Numbered from the stretch's first letter, positions 45,052 through 54,262 are shown. The stretch: DNA of 59,689 nucleotides from Archaeoglobaceae archaeon (GCA_025059545.1 JANXDJ010000003.1:1-59689); one strand, 5' to 3'. Numbers and translations: made by a program. The notes: generated by a model not told the origin, from the sequence alone.

Positions 45052-45448
45052 AACGAGGATCTCAGCTCATTTTGTTGATGCATTTGTGTCAGAAGGAGAA
45101 ATGGTTACTGTTGATGGCTGGTTAACGTTTTATGACGAAAAAGAAAAGGAATGGAAGCCACTTGACGGCAGAATAAAATTTTACCTAGATGGAAAAGAAA
45201 TTGGTGAAGCTGATGCAAAGATGGGCTCTTTTTCTTTCTCCTTCTTGTCTCCCTATCTTGGGAAGCACAAGCTCGACATTAAGTTCAAAGCCCAGGGATA
45301 TGAGTCGAGCTATAGATCACTTGAATTTGAAGTTGTTAAGGCTGAAAGGAAGTCTAACGTGGTCAGGATTGCAAGACTTGCGTTCATTCTTATAATGCTA
45401 CTCTTGATAGTCTCATTCATCTCGATTTTCATAGCTAAACAATTCTAA
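45026..45448 (+). CDS. Ig-like single-pass membrane protein of the secretion cluster
   Basis: Unrecognised 140-aa protein. A beta-rich domain (residues about 12-105, with V-D-G-W-L-T-F and a K-H-K-L-D-I-K-F strand pattern) looks like an Ig or carboxypeptidase-regulatory fold. It is followed by a C-terminal transmembrane helix (about 115-137). No pilin-like class III signal is present. The start at 45026 keeps a modest overlap with the platform gene; 44999 is also in frame. It probably displays a domain on the outer face or braces the secretion platform; this is inference from position. Confidence 0.65.
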   Translation: MSSLNSSYKTRISAHFVDAFVSEGEMVTVDGWLTFYDEKEKEWKPLDGRIKFYLDGKEIGEADAKMGSFSFSFLSPYLGKHKLDIKFKAQGYESSYRSLEFEVVKAERKSNVVRIARLAFILIMLLLIVSFISIFIAKQF

Positions 45449-46610
45449 CTCTTTCAAAACGCAATGCAGGAGTTATAGTATTCTCAACTTGCTTTGATTC
45501 TGAGCAGAATCCCTCCAATCGCTTTAACAACTCGAAAATATTCCCATAGATCATTGCCCCTTTTATCGCTTTTCCGTCAAATTCAGCGTTCATACATTCA
45601 ACACTGAAATCACCGCTCAATGGATTAGCTGTATGAGAACCTATAAAGTTTTGAATCACCAGAGCTTTATCTAAATCCGCTTTTTCATCGATTTCGATCA
45701 AAAAGTTGCTCGGCATCGGTGAAGGCGGAAGATCTATGCTTGCTCTTATTCCATTGCTAGTTAGACCAAACTCTTTTGAATTTTTCCAGTCGGAGTAGAA
45801 GCAAAGAACATTTCGATCAACTAAGGTCTTCCTTCTCGCTTTCACTCCTTCATCATCGAAAGAGTAGCTTTCTATTCCTCCTTCAATCGTTGGATCATCT
45901 ATGATCCTAAGTTCTCCTAAGAATGAACCTTTTTTTAGCATACTCCTTCCTTTAGAAACATTTTCAGCTGAAAGCGACGGATATAGAGTGTTTGAGAAGA
46001 GCTGGTGAATCGCGTGGGGTGTTAAAACGACATCATAATGACCACTTTCGATCTTTACTGCTTTTGAGGAATTTATTGCGAGTTCTTCAGCATAAAGAGC
46101 GGTTTCAGCAATATTGAGCTTTCTGTTTCTACTCTCACACTGCGAAAAGCCACTCCCCTCACCATAAACTGTTTCTATGGAGAAAGATGAAAAAGTCCCC
46201 TTCTCGTTCAGATCCGCTCCTGAAGAATTTCTTATAGAGACTTCAAATACCCCATGCATGATGAATGCACTTGCTATCGTGGCTCTTTCAACGGAATTCA
46301 CAAGTATCTCGTATTCTTCTTTCAAAAAATCTGATTTTAATTCCTCAAGGGTTTTATCATAAATTCCTAAAACTTTTGCCGGCTTTTCATTCGGAAAGCT
46401 ATCCATTTTTTCCTCTGAAATTCTTGCAGTCTTTTTAGCATTCTCCAATGCTTTTTCAACAGTTCTTCCAGCCGAAAAACCTACTTTTCCGTCTATAATC
46501 ACTCTAACCGCATAAGAAGTATCTTTTGAGGATTGAATCAGTTTAAGCTTACCTCCAGAGATTTCCGCTGAGATCCCCTTGACTCTTTCCTCGTAGATCT
46601 CCCACTCCAT
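45435..46610 (-). CDS. TldE/PmbA family protein
   Basis: This 391-aa protein is of the TldE side of the TldD/TldE heterodimer. It lacks the HExxxH zinc motif and keeps the family C-terminal pattern (GDFSVECMNAEFDGK, AMIYGN). The dimer degrades unfolded peptides and trims leader peptides. The ATG at 46610 overlaps the tldD stop (TAATG), which fixes the start; an open extension further upstream lies within tldD. Its 3' end overlaps the convergent Ig-like protein by 14 bases. Confidence 0.9.
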   Translation of the reverse strand: MEWEIYEERVKGISAEISGGKLKLIQSSKDTSYAVRVIIDGKVGFSAGRTVEKALENAKKTARISEEKMDSFPNEKPAKVLGIYDKTLEELKSDFLKEEYEILVNSVERATIASAFIMHGVFEVSIRNSSGADLNEKGTFSSFSIETVYGEGSGFSQCESRNRKLNIAETALYAEELAINSSKAVKIESGHYDVVLTPHAIHQLFSNTLYPSLSAENVSKGRSMLKKGSFLGELRIIDDPTIEGGIESYSFDDEGVKARRKTLVDRNVLCFYSDWKNSKEFGLTSNGIRASIDLPPSPMPSNFLIEIDEKADLDKALVIQNFIGSHTANPLSGDFSVECMNAEFDGKAIKGAMIYGNIFELLKRLEGFCSESKQVENTITPALRFERVRIV

Positions 46611-47881
46611 TAAGCACCACCAACCTTCGCTCTGCAGAGAACCACTGGAGCCCCATCTGCTACTGGAACAGTCTGAAAAGCTTTTCCACAAAATCCCGGA
46701 TCGAATTCAACTTTATTTCCGAGCTTAACGTCTTTTAGTATTTCGAGTGTCCCAGAAAGTGAAACGTCTCTGATCATCTCTCCTATTTCACCATTCCTTA
46801 CAATATAGCCGTATTGGGCACTGAACTGAAAATAACCAGTTGCAGGATTTGTTTCACCGCCTCTGGAGCCCAGGAGAAAAACACCGTTTTTGCATTCTTC
46901 AAGTAGTTCCTCAAATTTAAAATCACCTGCTTTGATGTAGGTATTGCTCATTCTAACGATTGGAAACGCTACTCCTTCACTTCTTCCATTACCAGGCTCT
47001 CCTCCAAGCTTTTTAGCGGTCTCTTTGCTGTGCAAATAGCTTTTCAAAATTCCATTTTCAACCAAAACTTTACCTTTTGCTTTAACACCTTCATCGTCAA
47101 AAGGATAGAAACCAAATTCCTCTATACTTGGATCATCCATTATGGAGACATTTTCACCAGCAATTCTCTTCCCAATTTTCCCGATCAGCACACTCGATCC
47201 CTGTAAAACATGATCCGCTTCGACAGCATGTCCAAATGCTTCATGAATGAAAACTCCTGCAAGCTCTGGATTCATCAAGACGTTCATTTCCCCTGAAGGA
47301 GGAACTTTTGCATTCAAAAGTTTTGGAAGAATTTCATTTACCTCATCTACGAGCTCAAAAGCTTTTTCAAGCTTTTCCCATCCTCCAGGTTTCATCAAAC
47401 GTTTTGATATGAATTGCAAACTTTCCCCTTTCCCAATTGCAACAACGGAAATCCCTATTCTCGGTAAAGCGTAGTAGACTTCGTTTCCAGAAGAGTCACG
47501 GTATTCAAACCTCTTTAAGCTTTCTACATAGCCGATCCTTTTTGTTTTAGTTAAAATTCCTTTATTTATCTCCTTAAGCAGATTCAGCTTTTCTTCGATG
47601 CTTATATCTCTTGGGTCAATTTTTGCCTTATACTCATATTTTCCGCTTGATTGCACTTCGAGAATCTCTTCTTTGCCTTCTGCAATGATATTCATTTCTG
47701 CATTCTTAAGTCCTTCAGAATCGCTCACAAGTCCTTCAAAAACACCCCAAAGTCCATTTTTTAAAACTCTAAAACTTTTGGAATGGAATTGAGTTAATTT
47801 AGGTCTTTCAATAGCGCCATTCTCGATTGTAATTGTTAAGTTCTCAAATTCGACTTCCCGAATGTCGTAATACATATTCAA
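46610..47881 (-). CDS. tldD: TldD family zinc metalloprotease
   Basis: This 423-aa protein has the zinc-binding F-I-H-E-A-F-G-H motif (about 213-220; HExxxH) and a C-terminal Cys (DPGFCGKAFQ) likely to be a further zinc ligand. It is the catalytic partner of the downstream TldE. Its start overlaps the FAD-dehydrogenase stop by 4 bases, making a three-gene operon. Confidence 0.93.
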   Translation of the reverse strand: MNMYYDIREVEFENLTITIENGAIERPKLTQFHSKSFRVLKNGLWGVFEGLVSDSEGLKNAEMNIIAEGKEEILEVQSSGKYEYKAKIDPRDISIEEKLNLLKEINKGILTKTKRIGYVESLKRFEYRDSSGNEVYYALPRIGISVVAIGKGESLQFISKRLMKPGGWEKLEKAFELVDEVNEILPKLLNAKVPPSGEMNVLMNPELAGVFIHEAFGHAVEADHVLQGSSVLIGKIGKRIAGENVSIMDDPSIEEFGFYPFDDEGVKAKGKVLVENGILKSYLHSKETAKKLGGEPGNGRSEGVAFPIVRMSNTYIKAGDFKFEELLEECKNGVFLLGSRGGETNPATGYFQFSAQYGYIVRNGEIGEMIRDVSLSGTLEILKDVKLGNKVEFDPGFCGKAFQTVPVADGAPVVLCRAKVGGA

Positions 47882-49269
47882 TTCTCTCTCAGAATACTTT
47901 CCGCTGCAATTAAGCCTGTAACAGCAGCACCAACAATTCCTCTGCTTATTCCTGCCCCGTCACCAATGGCATAAACATGGGGGATGTTTGTCCTCATTCC
48001 TTCATCAACTTTGAGCTTCAAAGAGTAGAATTTAACTTCTGGCGCATATAGGAGTGTTGAATCATCTGCAACTCCGGGAATTACTTTGTCAAGCCTTTCA
48101 AGTGCGTCAACGATGTCATCTATTACTCTGCTTGGATAAGCTAAGCATATGTCTCCGGGAATAGCAGTCTTCAAAGTCGGCTGGACGAGTCTGTTGTTTT
48201 TTATTCTGCTTTCTGTGCTTCTTCTTCCAAGCCTAAGATCTTTAAGCCTCTGAACGATTGGATTTCCCCCTCCAAGCTTTGTTGTAATCCTCGCAAGATC
48301 TCTTCCCCACTCATTAGGCTCATCAAATGGTTCTGTGAAGGCGTAATGTCCAAGTAAAGCAAAATTTGTGTTATTAGTTTTCTCTTTTGCCTTGCTATGT
48401 CCATTGACGAGACAGAAGTCTCCATATTCTTCTCTTATAACCCAACCCTTTGGACAAGTGCAGAAGGTTCTCATGTAGTCGTCATGCCTTTGCGTGATCA
48501 CTCTAAGCTTCGGATCGTAGATCGTGGAAGTTATGTCGTCCATGATCGAAGCTGGCACTTCAACTCTAACACCAACATCTATTGCTTTGGAGTTCTCTGC
48601 AACTTCAATTCTATACTTCTTCACCCATTTTTCAAGCCAGTCTGATCCACTTCTTCCAACTGCAATTATGAGCTTATCATACTCGAACTTCTCTCTTTTA
48701 TTCGTTTTTACGATCTTCCCTTCCGGATCTATGTCCACAACTGTTTTTTGAGTGAAGATCTCCACGCCTTTCTTTTTAAGCGACTCTTCAAGACTTCTAA
48801 TCACCTTTGGCAGTTCATCGCTTCCGACGTGCCTTTGTCTGAGGGGAACAAACTCTATTCCTGCTGCATTTGCATCTTTTAGAAAACGTTCTAATTTTGC
48901 CTCATCTTCTCCATAAAGCTCTCCAGAAACACCATGAGCAGAGAAGATCTCATCTACCTCATTCATTTTTTCGATCAAATAATTGGAACTTAGAAATTCG
49001 AAATCCCCTCCAACTGTAAAGCTCGAGGGATAATTAGGATTAACATAATTCAACTTTCCGTCTGAAAGTCCTCCCGCTCCGCCTACACCGCAGGTGATAT
49101 TACAGGGATTGCATTTCTTGCAGTAGCTCTGAGAGAGATCACTAGGGCATTTTCGCTTAGATATATCTCTCCCCATTTCAAAAATCGCCACACTTTTACT
49201 CCCAGCGAGTTTGTATGCTGCAAACATCCCTCCAGGACCAGCGCCAACGATCACGACATCAAATTTCAT
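47878..49269 (-). CDS. NAD(P)/FAD-dependent dehydrogenase (COG2509 type)
   Basis: This 463-aa flavoprotein has the N-terminal FAD loop GAGPGGMFAA, a Cys-rich insert (KRKCPSDLSQSYCKKCNPCN, about 38-57) followed by GVGGAGGLSDGK, and a C-terminal YAIGDGAGISRGI that closes the FAD site. This is the uncharacterised FAD-dependent dehydrogenase family of COG2509. The Cys cluster may hold a metal or Fe-S centre. Substrate unknown. It is first in an operon with tldD and tldE. Confidence 0.85.
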   Translation of the reverse strand: MKFDVVIVGAGPGGMFAAYKLAGSKSVAIFEMGRDISKRKCPSDLSQSYCKKCNPCNITCGVGGAGGLSDGKLNYVNPNYPSSFTVGGDFEFLSSNYLIEKMNEVDEIFSAHGVSGELYGEDEAKLERFLKDANAAGIEFVPLRQRHVGSDELPKVIRSLEESLKKKGVEIFTQKTVVDIDPEGKIVKTNKREKFEYDKLIIAVGRSGSDWLEKWVKKYRIEVAENSKAIDVGVRVEVPASIMDDITSTIYDPKLRVITQRHDDYMRTFCTCPKGWVIREEYGDFCLVNGHSKAKEKTNNTNFALLGHYAFTEPFDEPNEWGRDLARITTKLGGGNPIVQRLKDLRLGRRSTESRIKNNRLVQPTLKTAIPGDICLAYPSRVIDDIVDALERLDKVIPGVADDSTLLYAPEVKFYSLKLKVDEGMRTNIPHVYAIGDGAGISRGIVGAAVTGLIAAESILREN

Positions 49270-49354
49270 ACATTTTTAGCCTCTTCGAATTGTGTCATTT
49301 AAACTTTGCGGATTAAATCAAAATTTCTGCGACTAATTATTTAAAAATTTGAAT

Positions 49355-50041
49355 TTATAGCTCATACAATAATGAGAGATATCTTTTTCTATCTCCATTG
49401 CTGTATTGCACAAGCCAAGTCATCCAACATAGCTCTATTGGTCTGTAGTTGCAGATCTTTGCAATTCTTTCCATGGTCTTTATGAATTCGAGATCATCTT
49501 CTACAGTTTCTAAACCTGCAGAGCTAAGAATCTCATTTATAACTCTCTTAACGATCTTGTCTGGCATAACAGTGTCAATACCGCCCATCATTCTAAGATA
49601 TTGGTAAGTTATGAGTCCAACCCCTTTAATTCTACCAATTGGATCTTCTCTCCAATTTTCCAAGCCTGAATTTTTTGCCCAAGTCCTTAAAGCGTGCCTA
49701 TCGTCGTTACTAAGCTTGGATAAATATCTCGAAGCTTCTATTGCCACATTCCAAGATCTCGAATTTTTCCAAATTCTTCTAACTTCTTCAACATTTGCAT
49801 TTGAGAGCTCTCTAAGAGTCCTTATATTTTCAAACTCTTTTTTGAATTTAAGCACCTTTGGAACGACTGCCTTGAAATAATTTAGCCCTATGGACGTAAA
49901 TGCTGCATCTATGAGCATTAGAACAACATTGCCATTATACCTCTCGGTTCTAAGACATCTTTCGCAGTGGTCTCTTATCTCTGGAACAGAATTCATGTAT
50001 TTGTTCACGATCTTGATCAACTTCTCTTCAGGCACAGTCAA
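49355..50041 (-). CDS. HhH-GPD base-excision DNA glycosylase-like protein
   Basis: This 228-aa all-helical protein has a helix-hairpin-helix G-R-I-K-G-V-G-L-I-T-Y-Q-Y (about 144-156) and a following D in MPDKIVKRVI, the position of the catalytic Asp in endonuclease III relatives. There is no C-terminal Fe-S Cys loop. It is probably a divergent glycosylase; the base specificity is not readable. It lies just downstream of the C/D-box RNA on the same strand. Confidence 0.6.
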   Translation of the reverse strand: MTVPEEKLIKIVNKYMNSVPEIRDHCERCLRTERYNGNVVLMLIDAAFTSIGLNYFKAVVPKVLKFKKEFENIRTLRELSNANVEEVRRIWKNSRSWNVAIEASRYLSKLSNDDRHALRTWAKNSGLENWREDPIGRIKGVGLITYQYLRMMGGIDTVMPDKIVKRVINEILSSAGLETVEDDLEFIKTMERIAKICNYRPIELCWMTWLVQYSNGDRKRYLSLLYEL

Positions 50042-50098
50042 AATTGTTAATTTTTAGAGTTAAACTTTTTGCTGAACTTCTAACGAGTTTAAAATGAA

Positions 50099-50156
50099 AA
50101 GCCTCAGACTCTCCCTATCATCACAGCTCAGATCGCCCATCAGTCATCATCGGCAA
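50099..50156 (-). ncRNA. C/D-box guide RNA (2'-O-methylation)
   Basis: Read on the minus strand, all four boxes occur in order with archaeal spacing: C box ATGATGA (50150-50144), 12-base guide CTGATGGGCGAT, D' box CTGA (50131-50128), 3-base spacer, C' box GTGATGA (50124-50118), 10-base guide TAGGGAGAGT, D box CTGA (50107-50104). It lies in a 149-base gap between mtnA and the glycosylase gene. By the D+5 rule, the guides would target the fifth base of AUCGCCCAUCAG (a C) and of ACUCUCCCUA (a U). The targets in rRNA or tRNA cannot be found from this window. Confidence 0.88.
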
Positions 50157-50190
50157 AGAAATTTTGTTTTTGAAATAAATAACTTTTTGT

Positions 50191-51186
50191 TCAAAAATCG
50201 TAGGGTGGATAAATCACCCTTTCTTCCGTAATTATGGCACTTACAAGCTCCAATGGAGTAAAATCGAATGCGGGATTATATACCTTCACATCTTTCGGAG
50301 CTAAAAGTTTATCTCCGCAGTAAATCAGCTCCTCTCCACTCCTTTCCTCAATTAGAACTTCTTCTGCAGTCCTACTCAGGTCGAAAGTGCTCTTTGGTGC
50401 TGCGACGTAGAATGGAATTCCATGGTATTTTGCAACGATCGCTAAGGTGTATGTCCCGATCTTGTTAAAAACCGCATCTTTTACAATTCTGTCCGCTCCT
50501 ACAAGAACCTTGTTAACGAGCCCTTTTTTCATCACAACCCCGATCGCTGAATCTGTGATGAGTGTCACGTCTATACCATCTTTCATAAGCTCGTAACACG
50601 TTAGTCTCGAACCTTGGTTAAGCGGTCTTGTCTCGCAAGCAAAAACCTTGATCCTCTTTCCTTCTTCAACAGCAGATCTTATAACCCCCAATGCGGTTCC
50701 CCAATCCACTGTTGCAAATCTGCCCGTGTTGCAGTAAGTGAGCACGACATCTCGATCTTCGAGCAACTTCGCCCCATTCTTTCCGATCCTTCTATTCCTT
50801 TCAACATCTTCCGCAGCAACCTTTTCCGCTTCTTTTAACGCAATTTTACAAACTTCTTCTATATTCTTCCCACTGAGAGCTTTTTCGAGCACCCTTTCAA
50901 CTCCAACGGAGAGATTAATTGCAGTTGGTCTTGCAGAAGCGATCATTTTAGCTTTTTCAACTAAATAACGCTTCATTTCTTCTAAATCTGAAAATTCTCT
51001 CTCCATAGAAGCGAGGGCTACACCATATGCTCCCGCAGCTTCAAGCGCTGGAGCACCACGAATAGAAAGCCTTTTTATTGCATCAATTAGCTCATCAACA
51101 GTTTTACATGCAATTAATTCCTCTCTCTCAGGAAGTTTAGTCTGATCTATGAGCCAGATGTAGTCCTTCCAGAAGATCGTTCGCAT
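50191..51186 (-). CDS. mtnA: Methylthioribose-1-phosphate isomerase (MtnA/eIF2B-like)
   Basis: This 331-aa protein has LSIRGAPALEAAGAYG, YCNTGRFATVDWGTALGVI with the catalytic Cys (the CNTG wording fits MtnA rather than ribose-1,5-bisphosphate isomerase), and VGADRIVKDAVFNKIGTY with the catalytic Asp. It belongs to methionine salvage. No other mtn gene lies nearby. Confidence 0.88.
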   Translation of the reverse strand: MRTIFWKDYIWLIDQTKLPEREELIACKTVDELIDAIKRLSIRGAPALEAAGAYGVALASMEREFSDLEEMKRYLVEKAKMIASARPTAINLSVGVERVLEKALSGKNIEEVCKIALKEAEKVAAEDVERNRRIGKNGAKLLEDRDVVLTYCNTGRFATVDWGTALGVIRSAVEEGKRIKVFACETRPLNQGSRLTCYELMKDGIDVTLITDSAIGVVMKKGLVNKVLVGADRIVKDAVFNKIGTYTLAIVAKYHGIPFYVAAPKSTFDLSRTAEEVLIEERSGEELIYCGDKLLAPKDVKVYNPAFDFTPLELVSAIITEERVIYPPYDF

Positions 51187-51223
51187 GGTAAAGATAACGA
51201 CACCTTAAAATATTTAGCTCTCG

Positions 51224-52072
51224 TCAGTAAATTTTCCTTCTGTCCCCCTTGTGGGAACAAAGATGAATAGAAACATGTCTTATATTTGGAAAATTCCTCT
51301 TCAATTCTTCAGCTAACTCTTCAATCAGCTCATCAGCCTTTTCAACGCTCATTCTCCCCTCGACGGTCACATGCATGTCCAAGTGAATAGCTCCTTCGTC
51401 CATGTAAAGAGCGACCATATCGTGAACACCTTTAATTCCCTTATTCTGGCAAAAATTCTCGATCTCGTTGTAAAACTCCTCTGGTGGTGATAAACCAACG
51501 AGGAATTTTGCATTTTCGACAAAAAGCTTGATCGAGTTGAAAGCTATGAGGAGAGCGATAACGATTGTTGCAATACCGTCAAATACCATGTAACCTCCAA
51601 AAATTGCAAAAATACCAATAATAGCTGCGAGAGTTGAAAGAGAGTCGTTTAAACTCTCAAACATCACCGTTCTGCTTACAACTCCTTTTCTTCTCCAATA
51701 TAAAACCGTTGCAAACATTAAAAGTCCTAAGACAAGAAATTCTGCAATTAGAGCTATTTCAAGGTTAGGATAGCTTTCAGCTGGGTTTAGGATCTTATTT
51801 ATCCCCTCTCTAAAAAGCTCGAATGCTAATACTGTGATGAAGGCAACGGAAATCGCAAGTGAGGCTATATTCTTAATAAGCCCGTGTCCCATTGGATGTA
51901 AATGATCCGGCTTTCTTTCAGAAGCTCTTGAGGCTGTAGCTAATATTAGCAAGAGAACTATGTCAACAACTGAGTGAAGAGCATCTGCAAAGATCGCCGT
52001 GACGCTTGAGAAAAAGTATGCAAGTAATTTTATAATAAGAGTTGTAATATATATTACGAGAATTAGTCTCAT
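51224..52072 (-). CDS. Cation diffusion facilitator transporter
   Basis: This 282-aa protein has six helices and the TM2 metal motif F-A-D-A-L-H-S-V-V-D (D-x2-H-x3-D). It also shows the H-P-M-G-H-G loop, a TM5 Asp (MVFDGIA) and a cytoplasmic C-terminal domain with His residues (HVSIHLCSHKGD). It exports divalent metal such as Zn2+, Mn2+ or Fe2+ by proton antiport. It overlaps serB by 4 bases. Confidence 0.88.
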   Translation of the reverse strand: MRLILVIYITTLIIKLLAYFFSSVTAIFADALHSVVDIVLLLILATASRASERKPDHLHPMGHGLIKNIASLAISVAFITVLAFELFREGINKILNPAESYPNLEIALIAEFLVLGLLMFATVLYWRRKGVVSRTVMFESLNDSLSTLAAIIGIFAIFGGYMVFDGIATIVIALLIAFNSIKLFVENAKFLVGLSPPEEFYNEIENFCQNKGIKGVHDMVALYMDEGAIHLDMHVTVEGRMSVEKADELIEELAEELKRNFPNIRHVSIHLCSHKGDRRKIY

Positions 52073-53223
52073 AATCTCTTAGTAAATTCAGAAGGTAATT
52101 TAAGGACGCTTGCTAAGCCTATGAGATTATTCTTTGAAATGTTTCCGTCGGCAATTTCCTTAAGAATTTTTTTGGCATTAAAAGCAATACCAAGCCCAGC
52201 TTTTTCGATCATGATCCGATCGTTTGCACCATCACCAACTGCAACAACGTTTTCGATCTTCACACCTTCTTTTCTTGCAATCTCTTCCAAAATTCTCGCT
52301 TTTTCTTCTGCATCTATTATCCGACCTTTAATCTTCCCCGTTAACTTTCCATCTATAATTTCAAGCTCGTTTCCAAATGCGTAGTCGAGTCCAAGCTCTT
52401 CTTTTATTCGGTTGGTGAAATACGTAAAGCTACCGCTAACCACTGCGATCTTATATCCCGCCCTCTTTAAAGCGGAGATCAATTCTTTAGCTCCCTCGGT
52501 GAATTCTACCCTTGAGTAGATCTTCTCAAGAACTTCAACCGGTAAACCCCTTAGGAGTTTGACTCTCTCTTGCAAAGCCTCTTTGAAGCTCATCTCTCCG
52601 TTCATAGCCTTATGTGTAAGTTCTTTAACTTCTTTTTCAACTCCTGCCTCTCTCGCAAGTTCATCGATTATTTCAGCATCTATAAGCGTTGAATCGAGAT
52701 CAAAAACTATGAGCCTTTTCTCTTTGAATGCGGATTCGTATTTCTGCACAACTATATCGAGTCCAATTTTCTCTCCTTCTCTCAAAAGCTCCCTTTTGAG
52801 TTTAGAAAGATCAGCTTTGCCAGCATCCACTATAAATTCTATTGAAATAAGCTTGTCTCTTGCTGTAAGACTTGTCTTTTCGATGTTGATTCCAAAATTC
52901 AACAATATCCCTGTAATATCTCGCACGATTCCAATTCTATCCTTTCCAAGGACGTTGATGACGTATAAATTCTTCTCTTTCGATTGTCTTCTTTCGAATG
53001 GGCTTAAGGAGATCTTAATTCCAAGCAAATGGCTTATCTCGCTAATTTTCTTCTCAACACATTCAAAATTCTCTGTTTCAGCAACTATGAACATTGCAAA
53101 GATCCCTTGCAGAACGGTCTGCTCTATGTCTACAATGTTAGCATTACAGCTTGCCAATGCTTTTGCAACCGCATGAACTAATCCTGGCTTGTCTTCTCCA
53201 TGAACTGAAAGGGCAATCAGCAC
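52069..53223 (-). CDS. serB: Phosphoserine phosphatase with N-terminal ACT domains
   Basis: This 384-aa protein has two ACT-like domains (about 1-80 and 85-165, the second with DRIGIVRDITG), followed by a HAD phosphatase. The phosphatase has V-F-D-L-D-S-T-L-I-D (nucleophile Asp about 174), VSGSFTYF and VGDGANDRIM. It makes serine from phosphoserine; the ACT domains imply amino-acid feedback. It is upstream of, and coupled to, the CDF gene. Confidence 0.93.
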   Translation of the reverse strand: MLIALSVHGEDKPGLVHAVAKALASCNANIVDIEQTVLQGIFAMFIVAETENFECVEKKISEISHLLGIKISLSPFERRQSKEKNLYVINVLGKDRIGIVRDITGILLNFGINIEKTSLTARDKLISIEFIVDAGKADLSKLKRELLREGEKIGLDIVVQKYESAFKEKRLIVFDLDSTLIDAEIIDELAREAGVEKEVKELTHKAMNGEMSFKEALQERVKLLRGLPVEVLEKIYSRVEFTEGAKELISALKRAGYKIAVVSGSFTYFTNRIKEELGLDYAFGNELEIIDGKLTGKIKGRIIDAEEKARILEEIARKEGVKIENVVAVGDGANDRIMIEKAGLGIAFNAKKILKEIADGNISKNNLIGLASVLKLPSEFTKRL

Positions 53224-53230
53224 ATTAAAA

Positions 53231-53776
53231 TTAGTCTTCGCTTTTTAAGAGTATTGCGAAAAATCTGTTGATCTCGTAAAGCGGAGCTTTAGCCTTGCCT
53301 AAACTTCCACAACCGACGGTTGGACTGATCAAGCCTGAACCCTTTAGTTCAGAAATAAGAGCCCCAGGCTCTCTTTTGTATTTCATTGCAATGTCAACGA
53401 TTTCTTCTCCACAAACGATCAAGTCTTTAGCTCTTTCAAGGATCTCGCGAAAGATCTCAATGAACTCTTCAGGAGCTTTTTCGCCGATCTCTTTAAAATA
53501 TTCAAAGATCGCCTTCTCTGGATCTTTGCCTTTTCTGAAGTAAAATCTGACAACATAGGGAATCTCCATCTCAGAACCGAATTGCCTCATTTTCCAAGCC
53601 AAAGAATCGTTGCTCGATCTTCTCGGAACTGCAAGTCTAAAGAAGTCTAATTTGAGCATTTTCTCTTCATCAAGCTCATTTAGCGGAATTATTCCTTCTT
53701 CACAGTATCTTTCAACCAGTGAGAGAAGTTCTTCAAAAGCTCTCAGTCCATCGCGATCAAAGCATGATACGGACAT
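53231..53776 (-). CDS. Hypothetical protein with possible C-terminal winged helix
   Basis: Unrecognised, soluble, mostly helical ~181-aa protein. Residues about 130-175 (EEIVDIAMKYKREPGALISELKGSGLISP pattern, split by a GCGSLGKAKAP turn) look like a helix-turn-helix. Its start lies inside the ferredoxin gene; ATG 53776 is chosen, but 53788 and 53797 are in frame. It is the last gene of thioredoxin-wHTH-ferredoxin-this gene and may sense redox state; that is inference. Confidence 0.6.
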   Translation of the reverse strand: MSVSCFDRDGLRAFEELLSLVERYCEEGIIPLNELDEEKMLKLDFFRLAVPRRSSNDSLAWKMRQFGSEMEIPYVVRFYFRKGKDPEKAIFEYFKEIGEKAPEEFIEIFREILERAKDLIVCGEEIVDIAMKYKREPGALISELKGSGLISPTVGCGSLGKAKAPLYEINRFFAILLKSED

Positions 53777-53919
53777 ATTTTCACGCATTCTAAGCATTCC
53801 TTACACTTTTCCGGATCAATCTTGACGACTTTTCCGCCTTCTCTTATGATCGCATTTGGCGTTGGGCAAACACGATCACAGCTTCCACAACCCTTACAGC
53901 TGAGAACTGCGATCTGCAA
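53743..53919 (-). CDS. Small 2[4Fe-4S] ferredoxin, TTG start
   Basis: This 58-aa protein is too short for usual gene-length cut-offs. Two complete cluster motifs are present: C-K-G-C-G-S-C-D-R-V-C-P and C-K-E-C-L-E-C-V-K-I-C-P, with the usual ~25-residue linker. The start is TTG at 53919 (an in-frame TAA lies 4 codons upstream). It overlaps the end of the wHTH gene by 26 bases, and its 3' end overlaps the next gene, which points to tight co-expression. It transfers low-potential electrons; the partner is unknown. Confidence 0.88.
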   Translation of the reverse strand: MQIAVLSCKGCGSCDRVCPTPNAIIREGGKVVKIDPEKCKECLECVKICPYHALIAMD

Positions 53920-54262
53920 GGAAATCCCTTAGGAAATTCCTCACTTTATTGCAAAAATCATTCAAAAGAGACTCAATTTCTTTCGCAACAACTTCCTTTG
54001 GCACAGCTTTGTATGCGTAGAAGTATCCTCCTGAAGCTATTGTTCTCTTCTCTCTATAAGCCAATCCTGCAAGAAGAAGCTTTTGAAGAGACTTGTAAAC
54101 CGAGATCTCTTTCTTTCCAAGAGCGGAGCTTAGCTCTTCTATTCTTTCCATTCCCTTCAGTAGAGCTTCGTATACCTTCACGTCTTCGGAATTTAAACCA
54201 AAAAAACACTCAAATAAATTCTCACAGTTAATTGACTGCGGGATCTGTTTTAGATAGATCAT
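53894..54262 (-). CDS. Winged-helix transcriptional regulator (TrmB-like)
   Basis: This 122-aa protein has a central winged helix: SEDVKVYEALLKG, RIEELSSALGKKEISVYKSLQKLLLAGL (recognition helix), then a beta wing GGYFYAYKAVP. A C-terminal helix is suited to dimerisation. The N-terminal NCENLFECFFG contains two Cys that could be redox- or metal-sensitive. It starts in the thioredoxin stop codon (ATGA) and overlaps the ferredoxin gene. Confidence 0.75.
   Translation of the reverse strand: MIYLKQIPQSINCENLFECFFGLNSEDVKVYEALLKGMERIEELSSALGKKEISVYKSLQKLLLAGLAYREKRTIASGGYFYAYKAVPKEVVAKEIESLLNDFCNKVRNFLRDFLADRSSQL

Noticed and set aside
52559..53176. Long 205-codon open frame antisense to serB
   Set aside because: It is Ser/Ile-rich with shadow-type composition, wholly inside a well-supported gene, and has no ribosome site or promoter.
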